Below are positions 39,599-48,521 of a stretch of 64,000 nt of DNA, piece by piece; within the stretch, counting starts at the first letter, position 1, and each line of letters begins with the position of its first letter. Made by a program: the position numbers and the translations under genes. The stretch covers positions 1-64,000 of the forward strand of contig NZ_JABSPU010000007.1 in the NCBI RefSeq assembly GCF_013214815.1, in the 5' to 3' direction. The notes under the pieces are model-generated. The model saw only the letters and a list, made by a program, of their open reading frames with translations. It was not told the DNA's origin and searched no databases. The DNA comes from Gilvibacter sp. (GTDB taxonomy: Bacteria; Bacteroidota; Bacteroidia; Flavobacteriales; Flavobacteriaceae).

Positions 39599-40504
39599 TT
39601 AAGGCTTTTTAACGAAGGATTCAATGATGGTGTCGATGTCATTCTGAGTGAGCTCGTCTTCTGTAAATAAGTGGCTGTACAATCTCTTGTTGTCCACCTT
39701 GGTTTCCAGGGACAAGTTCATGTTTCTTGCGTAAACTTCGTCCCATTTAGCGCGAACCGTCGCCCACTTTTCATTATTCTCAACCCACCATTTGGCAGCT
39801 GCAGCACAACGGCTGTCGTCTACTTTTTTATAAACGTTATATCCTTTTTCCGCCGCCAAGATAATATCGTCCTCTCCTGGCGTGCGAATCACTTTTTGAT
39901 TGTCTTGGTCGTGTACCCAGCCAAAGTTTGTGATCTCTTGGCGGTTTCCTCTGATGGTAACATTGTAATCACTTCTTGTGGTGTATTCACGTCTTGGCAG
40001 TGGCGCAGGAGTGGTGTTTTCCCAATAGCTTTTTCCATCTACGTGCACCCAAGAGGCAGAACCTTCATATCTAGGACTGTCATCTACTTGGAATACCTTT
40101 TGGGTCCATTGTCCTTTAACATCTGCCTTGTCTTTGCGTTGGTAGATCCAATTGTTGTCACCGTCATACATATAAAAGTCTTGGTTTTGGAATGACCAAT
40201 CTTGTCTCCAGTGTTTTACGATCATAGGTTCGCTAGGGTTTCCAACTTGGAGAATGTGTTGAATGCTGACATTGTTTTTATCCTCAGAAACCAATTGTGC
40301 CCATTCCAAACCGTAAGACACCTTGTTTTTAGAAGGCTTGTATAGCGAATCTTCGCTATAAGTAAAGGTCTCTGCAAAATTGAAAGTTACTTCATAGCAA
40401 CCGCACATGCTTTTTATGGCAGCAATATCTTGTTTTTTCTTGCTCTGAGCAGACAGTGGTAGAGCAATTATTAAGGTGAAGAATAGAATAATATTGGTTT
40501 TCAT
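39599..40504 (-). CDS. DUF6607-like secreted protein
   Basis: Start reassigned to MKTNIILFFTLIIALPLSAQ at 40504; ORF track start 40588 lies past the promoter. Confidence 0.8.
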   Translation of the reverse strand: MKTNIILFFTLIIALPLSAQSKKKQDIAAIKSMCGCYEVTFNFAETFTYSEDSLYKPSKNKVSYGLEWAQLVSEDKNNVSIQHILQVGNPSEPMIVKHWRQDWSFQNQDFYMYDGDNNWIYQRKDKADVKGQWTQKVFQVDDSPRYEGSASWVHVDGKSYWENTTPAPLPRREYTTRSDYNVTIRGNRQEITNFGWVHDQDNQKVIRTPGEDDIILAAEKGYNVYKKVDDSRCAAAAKWWVENNEKWATVRAKWDEVYARNMNLSLETKVDNKRLYSHLFTEDELTQNDIDTIIESFVKKP

Positions 40505-40544
40505 AGTTCTAAGATTTAGGGTCAAAATTACAACACAAATTTTA

Positions 40545-40567
40545 TTATTTAAAATTAATCTAAATAA
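40545..40567. promoter_or_regulatory. Fur-like box TTATTTAAAATTAATCTAAATAA in divergent promoter
   Basis: Lies in the -33 region of both TAATTTTG (minus, 40523-40530) and TACATTTG (plus, 40578-40585). Confidence 0.6.
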
Positions 40568-40588
40568 AAATAAGTTATACATTTGCAC

Positions 40589-40611
40589 TTATTAAGAACG
40601 ATTCTAAATAA
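40589..40611 (+). promoter_or_regulatory. Second Fur-like box TTATTAAGAACGATTCTAAATAA at the TonB receptor transcription start
   Basis: 23-bp palindrome immediately before ATG 40613. Confidence 0.55.
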
Positions 40612-40612
40612 A

Positions 40613-42694
40613 ATGTTCAGATCATTTACTTTAATAGCACTCTTGATTAAGTCCATCACTTCAATGCATGGACAAGAACTGCTTTCCGATTCTATACCCA
40701 CTGATTTAGAAGAGGTTATTATTTCAGCAACTCGAACAGAGCGTCAGCTTTCATCTTTGCCTTTACCTGCGTCTATTGTCAGTAAGAAAGAGATTCAACA
40801 GATTAATTCTGTACGTTTAGCTGAGGTGATCAACGAACAAACAGGTCTGATCACCGTACCTGATTTTGGTGGAGGAGAAGGAGTTCAGCTTCAAGGTTTA
40901 GACAGTCAGTATTCCTTGATTTTGGTAGACGGAGTTCCTTTGGTAGGACGATCTGCCGGAACCTTAGATCTCAATCGATTGGCCGTTGGGAATATCAAAC
41001 AGTTGGAGATTGTCAAAGGTGCTTCTTCCAGCCTTTACGGAAGCGAAGCTCTGGGCGGAGTTATCAATATTATCACCGAACAGCCCAAAGAGGGATTTAG
41101 AGGTCAAGTTGGTCATAGAAGTGGTACGTTCAATTCTCAAGACTTCAATGCTTCAGTTAATTATAAAAAGAACCGCTTTGGCATAAATGCTTTTGTCAAT
41201 CGCTTCAGTAGTGATGGTTATGACCTCACGCCAGATACGGAAACCCGCACGGTAGATGCATTTTCAAATTGCACATTCAATTTACAGACCACTTACGACA
41301 TTACTGATAAAACCAAGGCGCTTTTGTCTGGGCGTTTCTACACACAAGATCAGGACAGTCGCCCGACTGTGGACCTTTCAGGTGAAAACGTAATCAATGA
41401 ATGGAATGCTCTTTTAAAAGTAGATCATGAGTTTACTGAAAAATGGAGTGCGTATTTGGAATTTTATACGACTCAGTATGTGGCCGAGCAAACGCTTAAT
41501 AATCCGGACGGTTCTCAATTCTCCTTTAGCGATTTTGATCAACGCTTCTTGCGCCCAGAAATTCGTTCCACTTATAAAATAAATGATGATCATCAGTTCA
41601 TTGGCGGGATAGGGCTTACCAACGAAACTCTTGATAGAACTGATTTTTTTGAAAAGCCAGAGTTCAACGCGCCTTACGTCTATGCACAATATGACGGACA
41701 TCCGCTTGAAAAGTTAAACGTCATTGTTGGTTTTAGGTATGATGACCACAATGTATACGCGTCTCAATTTAGCCCAAAAGCGGCGGTGCGTTATGAACTC
41801 TTTAATTGGGTTGCTGTAAAAGGATCTGTGGGCTACGGTTTTAAGGCTCCAGATTTCAGACAACTCTATTTTGATTTCACCAATTCTACAGTAGGATACA
41901 CGGTGTTGGGATATAACGCTGTTCCTACGCAATTGCAGTTGCTGGCGGATCGCGGTGAACTTACCGATGAAACTGTGAGTAATCTGCCCAACATCATTGC
42001 TCAGTTCAATGACGCTTTAAAACCAGAGAGTTCTGTAGCCTATAATTTTGGATTTGATTTTAAACCGATTCGAGGAGTAAAACTCAATGTCAATGTATTT
42101 CGAAACAACATTGAGAATCTAATTGACACCCAGGTGATCGCCAGAAAAACCAACGGTCAAAACGTGTTCAGTTATAGAAATCAAGCGGAGGTTTACACCC
42201 AAGGGGTTGAGTTTGATGCCCGTTGGAAGATCAACAATAGACTCACAATATCGGGAGGATATCAACTTCTCTATGCCAAAGACAGAGAGGCAGAAGAGGC
42301 TTTTGAAAATGGTGAAGTCTTTGCCCGATTGAGCACTACGTCCCCCTCATTTCAATTAGAAGAAGACGACTACTTTGGGCTATTCAACAGATCCAGACAC
42401 TTGGCGAATTTTAAAGTATTCTACGAGATTCCTAAGTGGAGACTGAACACCAACCTCAGAACCACCTATCGAAGCAAATTTGGCCTATTTGACACCAACG
42501 GCAATACCTACCTAGATCAGTTTGATGAATTCGTAGAAGGTTATGCCACTGTGGATTTGGCAATCAACAAAAAGGTGCTCAACAATTTTGAAGTAGGTGT
42601 TGGTGCAGACAATATTCTGAATTTCACTGACGAACAAAACATAAGCAATATTGCCGGTAGTCTTTTCTACGGCAGAATCAATTTTAATTTTTAA
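40613..42694 (+). CDS. TonB-dependent outer-membrane receptor (heme/siderophore type)
   Basis: Plug domain EEVIISATRTERQLSSLPLPASIVSKKEIQQI...LILVDGVPLVGRSAGTLDLNRLAVGNIKQLEIVKGASSSLYGSEALGGVINIIT; start reassigned to MFRSFTLIALL. Confidence 0.95.
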   Translation: MFRSFTLIALLIKSITSMHGQELLSDSIPTDLEEVIISATRTERQLSSLPLPASIVSKKEIQQINSVRLAEVINEQTGLITVPDFGGGEGVQLQGLDSQYSLILVDGVPLVGRSAGTLDLNRLAVGNIKQLEIVKGASSSLYGSEALGGVINIITEQPKEGFRGQVGHRSGTFNSQDFNASVNYKKNRFGINAFVNRFSSDGYDLTPDTETRTVDAFSNCTFNLQTTYDITDKTKALLSGRFYTQDQDSRPTVDLSGENVINEWNALLKVDHEFTEKWSAYLEFYTTQYVAEQTLNNPDGSQFSFSDFDQRFLRPEIRSTYKINDDHQFIGGIGLTNETLDRTDFFEKPEFNAPYVYAQYDGHPLEKLNVIVGFRYDDHNVYASQFSPKAAVRYELFNWVAVKGSVGYGFKAPDFRQLYFDFTNSTVGYTVLGYNAVPTQLQLLADRGELTDETVSNLPNIIAQFNDALKPESSVAYNFGFDFKPIRGVKLNVNVFRNNIENLIDTQVIARKTNGQNVFSYRNQAEVYTQGVEFDARWKINNRLTISGGYQLLYAKDREAEEAFENGEVFARLSTTSPSFQLEEDDYFGLFNRSRHLANFKVFYEIPKWRLNTNLRTTYRSKFGLFDTNGNTYLDQFDEFVEGYATVDLAINKKVLNNFEVGVGADNILNFTDEQNISNIAGSLFYGRINFNF

Positions 42695-42712
42695 CTCTAC
42701 TTATTACTAATT

Positions 42713-43477
42713 ATGAAAACGATTAAGTTATTTTTTCTCTCAAGTTTGATGCTTGGTTTTACGGCCTGCAGTAACGATGATGATGGCGACGTGGTGGCTG
42801 AGGCGTGTACTGAGGTTGAATTTTTTGCCGATGCTGACAACGACGGTCTAGGTGATGCCAACACCATTGTTATGGCTTGTGAAGCCCCTGATGGATTTGT
42901 GGCAAACGCAGATGACAATGACGATACCCAACCGATTGCAGATCTAGTTGTAGGTCTTGTAGCAGATCTTCACGCACCGCAAACTGGTGGCGGCGGAACT
43001 CCTCCAGGAGGTCCTTTCACCAAGTTTGACCTAGACACCATGACGCAGACCGATAGTGAAACGGACTGGGATATTGCACTTAGAGGAACCACGATTTTAG
43101 TTAATGGAGGTGTTTCTCAGGGAACAGCTGACGAGCCGGACCGTACCGGAAATGCTGCTGCATATATCGCGACAGGAACTATGGATTCTGTAGTTGATAT
43201 TGACACTGCAGCCTTCGTTCAGGATGCCGCAGATATTCTTGCTATTCCAACAGGTTCAGACAATGGGTGGTACAACTACAATCCAGCAACATTTACCATT
43301 ACTCCATTGGCAGGTAAAATTTTGGTATTTAGAACCACCGAGGGACAGTACGCAAAAATTGAGATTTTAAGTTATTATGAAGGTGCGCCCGCCAATCCAG
43401 ACCCAATGACTGATGCTTCTCGTTACTACACCTTCAATCTTGTGTATCAACCAAACAATGGAATTGACAATTTTTAA
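42713..43477 (+). CDS. HmuY family lipoprotein with N-terminal TSP3-like Asp-rich segment
   Basis: KFDLDTMTQTDSETDWDIALRGTTILVNGG...GWYNYNPATFTITPLAGKILVFRTTEGQYAKIEILSYY; EFFADADNDGLGDANTIVMACEAPDGFVANADDNDD. Confidence 0.9.
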   Translation: MKTIKLFFLSSLMLGFTACSNDDDGDVVAEACTEVEFFADADNDGLGDANTIVMACEAPDGFVANADDNDDTQPIADLVVGLVADLHAPQTGGGGTPPGGPFTKFDLDTMTQTDSETDWDIALRGTTILVNGGVSQGTADEPDRTGNAAAYIATGTMDSVVDIDTAAFVQDAADILAIPTGSDNGWYNYNPATFTITPLAGKILVFRTTEGQYAKIEILSYYEGAPANPDPMTDASRYYTFNLVYQPNNGIDNF

Positions 43478-43560
43478 GACATCTTGTTAATAGTAGTGTC
43501 TGATCATAAACGTGTAAAAGTGTCATTTTTTTTGGTAAGAAAATAGTCTGTTTATGGTCA

Positions 43561-43600
43561 AAAAAACCCCGATGTTTTCACGTCGGGGTTTTATTTTTTT
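43561..43600. terminator. Bidirectional intrinsic terminator between hmuY-like gene and rpoD transcript
   Basis: aaaaccccga-n10-tcggggtttt flanked by A and T runs. Confidence 0.88.
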
Positions 43601-43609
43601 GGAGCAATA

Positions 43610-43762
43610 TTAGATCATCGCAGATTTAGTGAGCCTAGATAAGGATTTTAATTTCGGTCTTGCTGGTCTTCTGCGTCCTACCCGAGCACCGAGGCCGTAA
43701 GATTTGTTGTTAGGTAAAGGTTTTTCGTCTGATGGAGGAGTGGCATTGTTTTTCTTAATCAT
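43610..43762 (-). CDS. Small basic protein, 50 aa, downstream of rpoD (missed by ORF track)
   Basis: MIKKNNATPPSDEKPLPNNKSYGLGARVGRRRPARPKLKSLSRLTKSAMI; 38 bp after the rpoD stop and before a terminator. Confidence 0.65.
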   Translation of the reverse strand: MIKKNNATPPSDEKPLPNNKSYGLGARVGRRRPARPKLKSLSRLTKSAMI

Positions 43763-43800
43763 GCTTGTTTATGGTGTCTTAAATTTAATTCGATGGTGTT

Positions 43801-44667
43801 TTATCCCAGATAACCTTGAAGTACAGCTGTGGTACTGGACTTTTTGCGCAGGTTGCGGATTGCTCGATCCTTGATCTGGCGAACGCGTTCTCGAGTGATT
43901 CCAAAATACGCTCCGATCTCACCCATGCTCACTGCTCTGGATTTTCCGAGTCCGTAGTACATTTTTAAGAGGTCGCTTTGACGTCCAGGAAGTTCTTCTA
44001 AAACCATTTCCATATCTGTTTGCAAGGCTTCTTGCATCAAGGATTCGTTAGGTTTTAAGCTATCTTCTGATATAGTAAGGGCGTAGCGATCCGTGGTTTC
44101 TCCCTCTTTTATGGGTGCGTCCATGGATAGATGTCTCCCTGAGTTTTTCATGCTGAGTTTTACATCATCAACAGACATGTCTACCTCGTTGGCGATTTCA
44201 GTTGCAGTTGGCGGTCTTTGATGACTCTGCTCCAAATGCGAATAAGCGCGATAGATCTTCTTAAGAGCTCCAATCTTGTTAGAAGGAAGACGAATCATTC
44301 TCCCACGGTTTGAAATAGCACTAATGATGGATTGGCGGATCCACCATACAGCGTAAGAGATGAATTTGAATCCTCGAGTTTCGTCAAATCGTTTGGCAGC
44401 TTTTACTAAGCCTAAGTTACCTTCATTGATAAGATCTGTAAGATTCATGCCTTGGCCTTGATACTGTTTGGCAACAGATACTACAAAGCGCAAATTGGCG
44501 CGGACCAGTTTGTCCAATGCTTTTTGATCCCCGTCTTTGATGCGAAGCGCAAGCTCGGCTTCTTCATCGGCGGTGATCATAGGAATTTTACTTACTTCAT
44601 TCAAATAAGCCGTTACGGCTTTAGAGTCCCTTAAGGTGACTTGTTTGGTAATTTTGAGTTGTCTCAT
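43801..44667 (-). CDS. rpoD: Primary-type sigma-70 factor RpoD/SigA
   Basis: RANLRFVVSVAKQYQGQGMNLTDLINEGNLGLVKAAKRFDETRGFKFISYAVWWIRQSI; GEIGAYFGITRERVRQIKDRAIRNLR. Confidence 0.96.
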   Translation of the reverse strand: MRQLKITKQVTLRDSKAVTAYLNEVSKIPMITADEEAELALRIKDGDQKALDKLVRANLRFVVSVAKQYQGQGMNLTDLINEGNLGLVKAAKRFDETRGFKFISYAVWWIRQSIISAISNRGRMIRLPSNKIGALKKIYRAYSHLEQSHQRPPTATEIANEVDMSVDDVKLSMKNSGRHLSMDAPIKEGETTDRYALTISEDSLKPNESLMQEALQTDMEMVLEELPGRQSDLLKMYYGLGKSRAVSMGEIGAYFGITRERVRQIKDRAIRNLRKKSSTTAVLQGYLG

Positions 44668-44850
44668 TCAATACAATTTTGAATAAAAACATAACAAAAA
44701 GCTTCAAAATATCACGAAAATGACTCATTTTGGGTGTATTTTAACGAAAAAACGCTCAAAATCGTGAATTTTGAATTTTGGAATTTTAATCAGTTTCGGG
44801 CTATCTGAAGGACGTTAGATTTATTAATTTCGTATAGACCCTTATTAGTC

Positions 44851-45384
44851 GTGACTGAGAAACTCATTTGGACCGTTATCGTCTTGGTAGCCATATTCAT
44901 AGCCATAGTTTTAGGGCGCTTGTTTTTGCGCAGGTTTTCTGTGCTGCGGAATTTAGACGGCAATCGCAGAAAAGTGGTCTTGAACCTACATTATATATTG
45001 GTCTACAGCTTGGCCGCCATTGTTTTAGCAGTAGTGTGGGGACTGAAGCTGGAAAACTTTACTGTATTTATCAGCTCCATCCTAGCAGTACTCGGTGTCG
45101 GTTTTTTTGCCCAATGGTCAATCCTATCTAATTTGACCGCGAGTTTGATCTTGTTTTTTAACCATCCGGTGCGTATCGGACATCGTATAAAAGTGATTGA
45201 TAAAGATTACAATTGGACCGGCGTTGTGACCGATATAACGGGTTTTTATTTGTACATGACCACAGACACTGGAGAGTACCTAACTTTGCCCAACAATTTA
45301 GTCCTTCAAAAGGGGATAGAATTACTGCCTCAACATACTGTGGAAGAATCTGAAAAACAAGAGGATGCGACACTCTTGGAATAG
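44851..45384 (+). CDS. Small MscS-like mechanosensitive channel domain protein (GTG start)
   Basis: FFAQWSILSNLTASLILFFNHPVRIGHRIKVIDKDYNWTGVVTDITGFYLYMTTDTGEYLTLPNNLVLQKG. Confidence 0.85.
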   Translation: MTEKLIWTVIVLVAIFIAIVLGRLFLRRFSVLRNLDGNRRKVVLNLHYILVYSLAAIVLAVVWGLKLENFTVFISSILAVLGVGFFAQWSILSNLTASLILFFNHPVRIGHRIKVIDKDYNWTGVVTDITGFYLYMTTDTGEYLTLPNNLVLQKGIELLPQHTVEESEKQEDATLLE

Positions 45385-45517
45385 CCCATAAACAAAGGCA
45401 ATAGTAGGTATAAATTTTAGTTATGTTTAGTTTTTTATCGGAATAGTTAAACAAAAGCTAAAATTCTAGTTTTCAAGCCTAACAATGATTAGTTTTACTT
45501 AACTAAAATTTAAAGCT

Positions 45518-45739
45518 ATGAGCCTATTTGAAAAAGCCCAAGAGTTCCTCAGCAGAAAGATGAGCCACATGTCCACTAGTGATCGGGTAAAAGCTTCAAG
45601 AGAAGCGAAGGCCTTGGTACTTGGACTCAACGAGATTTACAAACAAAATAAAGATGCCTCCATCATGGAATTGATGAAGACCATCACCGTGAAAAAGAGA
45701 AAAATAGAAAAACGTTTATATCACGTACCTACAGTTTAA
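45518..45739 (+). CDS. Small conserved-looking hypothetical protein
   Basis: 73-aa ORF in its own intergenic space. Confidence 0.6.
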   Translation: MSLFEKAQEFLSRKMSHMSTSDRVKASREAKALVLGLNEIYKQNKDASIMELMKTITVKKRKIEKRLYHVPTV

Positions 45740-45796
45740 ACTTACTGTGATACAGACACTTTGGAAAAAGGGATAGCCTTAATGGTTATTCCTTTT

Positions 45797-46618
45797 TTAT
45801 ATTCTAAAGGTGATGACCGGGCGTTGCGCGTGATTTACCAAATCTTCACTGATACTTCCATTAAAAAAGTGAGACAGCCCTTTGCGGCCGTGCGTAGACA
45901 TACCCACCAATTGCGCGTCCATTTCCTTAGCAAAATTCAAAATACCTTTCTCTACAGAATGATCGTTGTAAATGTTCAGGCTGTAATTCTCTAGGTTCAT
46001 GCCTTTAGTAAAGTTCCTCATAAGGGTTAGTGCTTCGTCAGAAGTCTTAAAATCACTCACCGTATTGACAAAGAGCAAATGGAGCTTCGCATTCATGCTT
46101 TGTGCAAACTTGTATGCCTTGTCTAAAGGAGTTCTGCATTCTTCAGAAAAATCCGTTGCGAACACAAAATCGTTGATGTCAAAATCATCGTGATTGTTTT
46201 TGATGACCAATACAGGTTTATCCGAAGTACGAACTACTTTCTCTGTATTGCTACCAATAAACATCTCTTTAAATCCGCTGGCACCATGCGAGCCCATAAC
46301 AATAAGATCAATTTCATTGACCTTGATCGCGTCTTGGATTCCTGCGTAGATCTCGTTGTAAGCTACCTCCTGATGTACAGTCAATCCTTCTAAATAGGGT
46401 TTGCGCTCCATTTCCTTGAAATTCTTTTCAGCGAGCTTTATGAAAAACAAGGATTCTGGAAGTTGTTCGTTGTTTCCAGAATTGGCCAAATGGATCGGTA
46501 ATTCTAAAATATGGAGTAGGTGAATTTCTCCATTGTGTTTTCTGGCAAGGTCCGCAGCTACTTTTAATGCGTACTCAGCTTGTTCAGAAAAGTCGGTTGG
46601 CACTAATATTCGTTGCAT
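45797..46618 (-). CDS. Tandem universal stress protein
   Basis: MQRILVPTDFSEQAEYALKVA...DLIVMGSHGASGFKEMFIGSNTEKVVRTSDKPVLVIK...FVFATDFSEE...GMSTHGRKGLSHFFNGS. Confidence 0.93.
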   Translation of the reverse strand: MQRILVPTDFSEQAEYALKVAADLARKHNGEIHLLHILELPIHLANSGNNEQLPESLFFIKLAEKNFKEMERKPYLEGLTVHQEVAYNEIYAGIQDAIKVNEIDLIVMGSHGASGFKEMFIGSNTEKVVRTSDKPVLVIKNNHDDFDINDFVFATDFSEECRTPLDKAYKFAQSMNAKLHLLFVNTVSDFKTSDEALTLMRNFTKGMNLENYSLNIYNDHSVEKGILNFAKEMDAQLVGMSTHGRKGLSHFFNGSISEDLVNHAQRPVITFRI

Positions 46619-46695
46619 GTTTGTGGTTTTTAGTATGTAGGAAATTACGAAATAAACCCATGCGTCAAAGGCTTTTAAGTCTCAAATATTATTGC

Positions 46696-46703
46696 TATAT
46701 TTG
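46696..46703 (+). promoter_or_regulatory. TATATTTG -7 box for rimP-nusA-infB
   Basis: Direct match to TAnnTTTG. Confidence 0.65.
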
Positions 46704-46732
46704 CAGCGCATTTATAGGGAATAACGAACTAT

Positions 46733-46758
46733 GAGGGGACACAAAGTCCCCTCTTTTT
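46733..46758 (+). terminator. Terminator-like hairpin in the rimP-nusA-infB leader
   Basis: gaggggac-acaaa-gtcccctc + ttttt. Confidence 0.7.
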
Positions 46759-46765
46759 ATAGACC

Positions 46766-47230
46766 ATGTTCAAAGAAATAGTAACCGATCTTGTCTCCGC
46801 AGCGCTAGAAGAGCGCCCGGATCTTTTTTTGATAGACCTGCACATTGGTGAGGCCAATCAGATCAAGATTGTCATTGATGGAGACCAAGGAGTGCGCGTT
46901 GAAGACTGCATTTCCATGAGCCGCGCAGTAGAGCACAACTTAGATCGTGAGGAAACGGACTTTTCCTTGGAGGTGACCTCTGCAGGAGCTACAGCGCCTT
47001 TGGAATTGCCGAGACAGTACGTAAAGAACATTGGTCGGAAACTTGCTATTAAGACCGCCGAAGGAGAAAAACTGGAAGGCGATTTAACGGCTGCAGACGA
47101 TTCAGGTTGTACCCTGAGTTGGAAGACCCGAGAGCCTAAGCCTGTTGGAAAGGGCAAGGTGACTGTGCAGAAAGAGGCGACTTTGGCTTATGCCGATATT
47201 GCCGAAGCTAAAGTGATGATCAAATTTTAA
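46766..47230 (+). CDS. rimP: Ribosome maturation factor RimP
   Basis: Position before nusA; IKIVIDGDQGVRVEDCISMSRAVEHNLDREETDFSLEVTSAGATAPL. Confidence 0.93.
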   Translation: MFKEIVTDLVSAALEERPDLFLIDLHIGEANQIKIVIDGDQGVRVEDCISMSRAVEHNLDREETDFSLEVTSAGATAPLELPRQYVKNIGRKLAIKTAEGEKLEGDLTAADDSGCTLSWKTREPKPVGKGKVTVQKEATLAYADIAEAKVMIKF

Positions 47231-47244
47231 TTAAGAATAAGCAG

Positions 47245-48477
47245 ATGGAAAATCTCGCATTAATCGAATCATTTTCAGAGTTTAAGGACGACAAGCTGAT
47301 CGATCGTGTAACCCTGATGGCGATTTTGGAAGATGTATTCAGAAGTGCTTTAAAGAAAAAGTACGGAGATGACGATAACTTCGATATTATCATTAACCCT
47401 GACAAAGGGGATTTAGAGATCTGGCGCAACCGAATCGTTGTGGCCGATGGCGAAGTTGAAGACGAGAACCAGGAAATTTCATTGACAGAAGCTCGTAAGA
47501 TTGAGCCTGACTTTGAGGTTGGCGAGGATGTATCCGAAGAAGTAAAGCTCATTGATCTTGGACGTAGAAGTATTTTGGCCTTGCGTCAGAACTTGATCTC
47601 TAAGATCCACGAGCATGACAATACCAACATCTACAAGCAATTTAAAGAGCTTGAAGGTGAGATTTATACGGCAGAGGTGCACCACATTCGTCACCGCGCG
47701 GTAATTTTGTTGGACGATGAAGGCAATGAGATCATTTTGCCAAAGGATCGTCAGATTCCATCGGACTTCTTCCGCAAAGGAGAGAACGTTCGCGGTATCA
47801 TTGAGAGCGTGGAGCTCAAAGGCAACAAGCCTGCGATCATCATGTCTCGTGCAAACCCATTGTTTTTGGAAAAACTCTTCGAACAAGAAATTCCGGAAGT
47901 ATTTGACGGTTTGATTACAGTAAAGAAAGTTGTGCGTATTCCAGGAGAAAAGGCCAAAGTGGCTGTAGACTCTTATGACGACCGTATTGATCCTGTTGGT
48001 GCCTGTGTGGGTATGAAAGGATCGCGTATTCACGGAATCGTGCGCGAGTTGGGTAATGAGAACATTGACGTGATCAACTACACCAACAACCTGCAATTGT
48101 TCATCTCCCGTGCCTTGAGCCCAGCCAAGATCACTTCTATGAAATTGGATGAGGAGAACAAGCGTGCTGAGGTTATCTTGCGTCCTGAGGAGGTTTCTAA
48201 AGCCATCGGACGCGGAGGACATAACATTCGTTTGGCGGGTCAATTGACTGGCTACGAGATCGATGTGTTCCGTGAAGGTGCAGAAGAAGACGTAGAATTA
48301 AGAGAATTCTCTGATGAGATCGAAGATTGGATCATCGCAGAATTCAGCAAAATAGGTTTAGATACCGCCAAGAGTATCTTGGAAAAAGAAGTTGGCGATT
48401 TGGTGAAAATGACCGATTTGGAAGAAGAAACCATCGTCGAAGTAATGAATATTTTAAAAGAAGAATTCGAGGAGTAA
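47245..48477 (+). CDS. nusA: Transcription termination/antitermination factor NusA
   Basis: S1/KH domains: DPVGACVGMKGSRIHGIVRELGNENIDVINY, AIGRGGHNIRLAGQLTGYEIDV. Confidence 0.97.
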   Translation: MENLALIESFSEFKDDKLIDRVTLMAILEDVFRSALKKKYGDDDNFDIIINPDKGDLEIWRNRIVVADGEVEDENQEISLTEARKIEPDFEVGEDVSEEVKLIDLGRRSILALRQNLISKIHEHDNTNIYKQFKELEGEIYTAEVHHIRHRAVILLDDEGNEIILPKDRQIPSDFFRKGENVRGIIESVELKGNKPAIIMSRANPLFLEKLFEQEIPEVFDGLITVKKVVRIPGEKAKVAVDSYDDRIDPVGACVGMKGSRIHGIVRELGNENIDVINYTNNLQLFISRALSPAKITSMKLDEENKRAEVILRPEEVSKAIGRGGHNIRLAGQLTGYEIDVFREGAEEDVELREFSDEIEDWIIAEFSKIGLDTAKSILEKEVGDLVKMTDLEEETIVEVMNILKEEFEE

Positions 48478-48521
48478 ATTGTAACTTGCGGATTCTTATT
48501 AGCTAAGAGAGAAGCATTTTT

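Noticed and set aside
40505-40612. Overlap of DUF6607 and TonB receptor ORFs as annotated in the track
   Set aside because: Overlap results from over-extended starts; signal peptides and -7 boxes place starts at 40504 and 40613.
45385-45517. TTTTAGTT/AACTAAAA clusters before the 73-aa ORF
   Set aside because: AT-rich and irregularly spaced; not distinguishable from compositional bias by eye.
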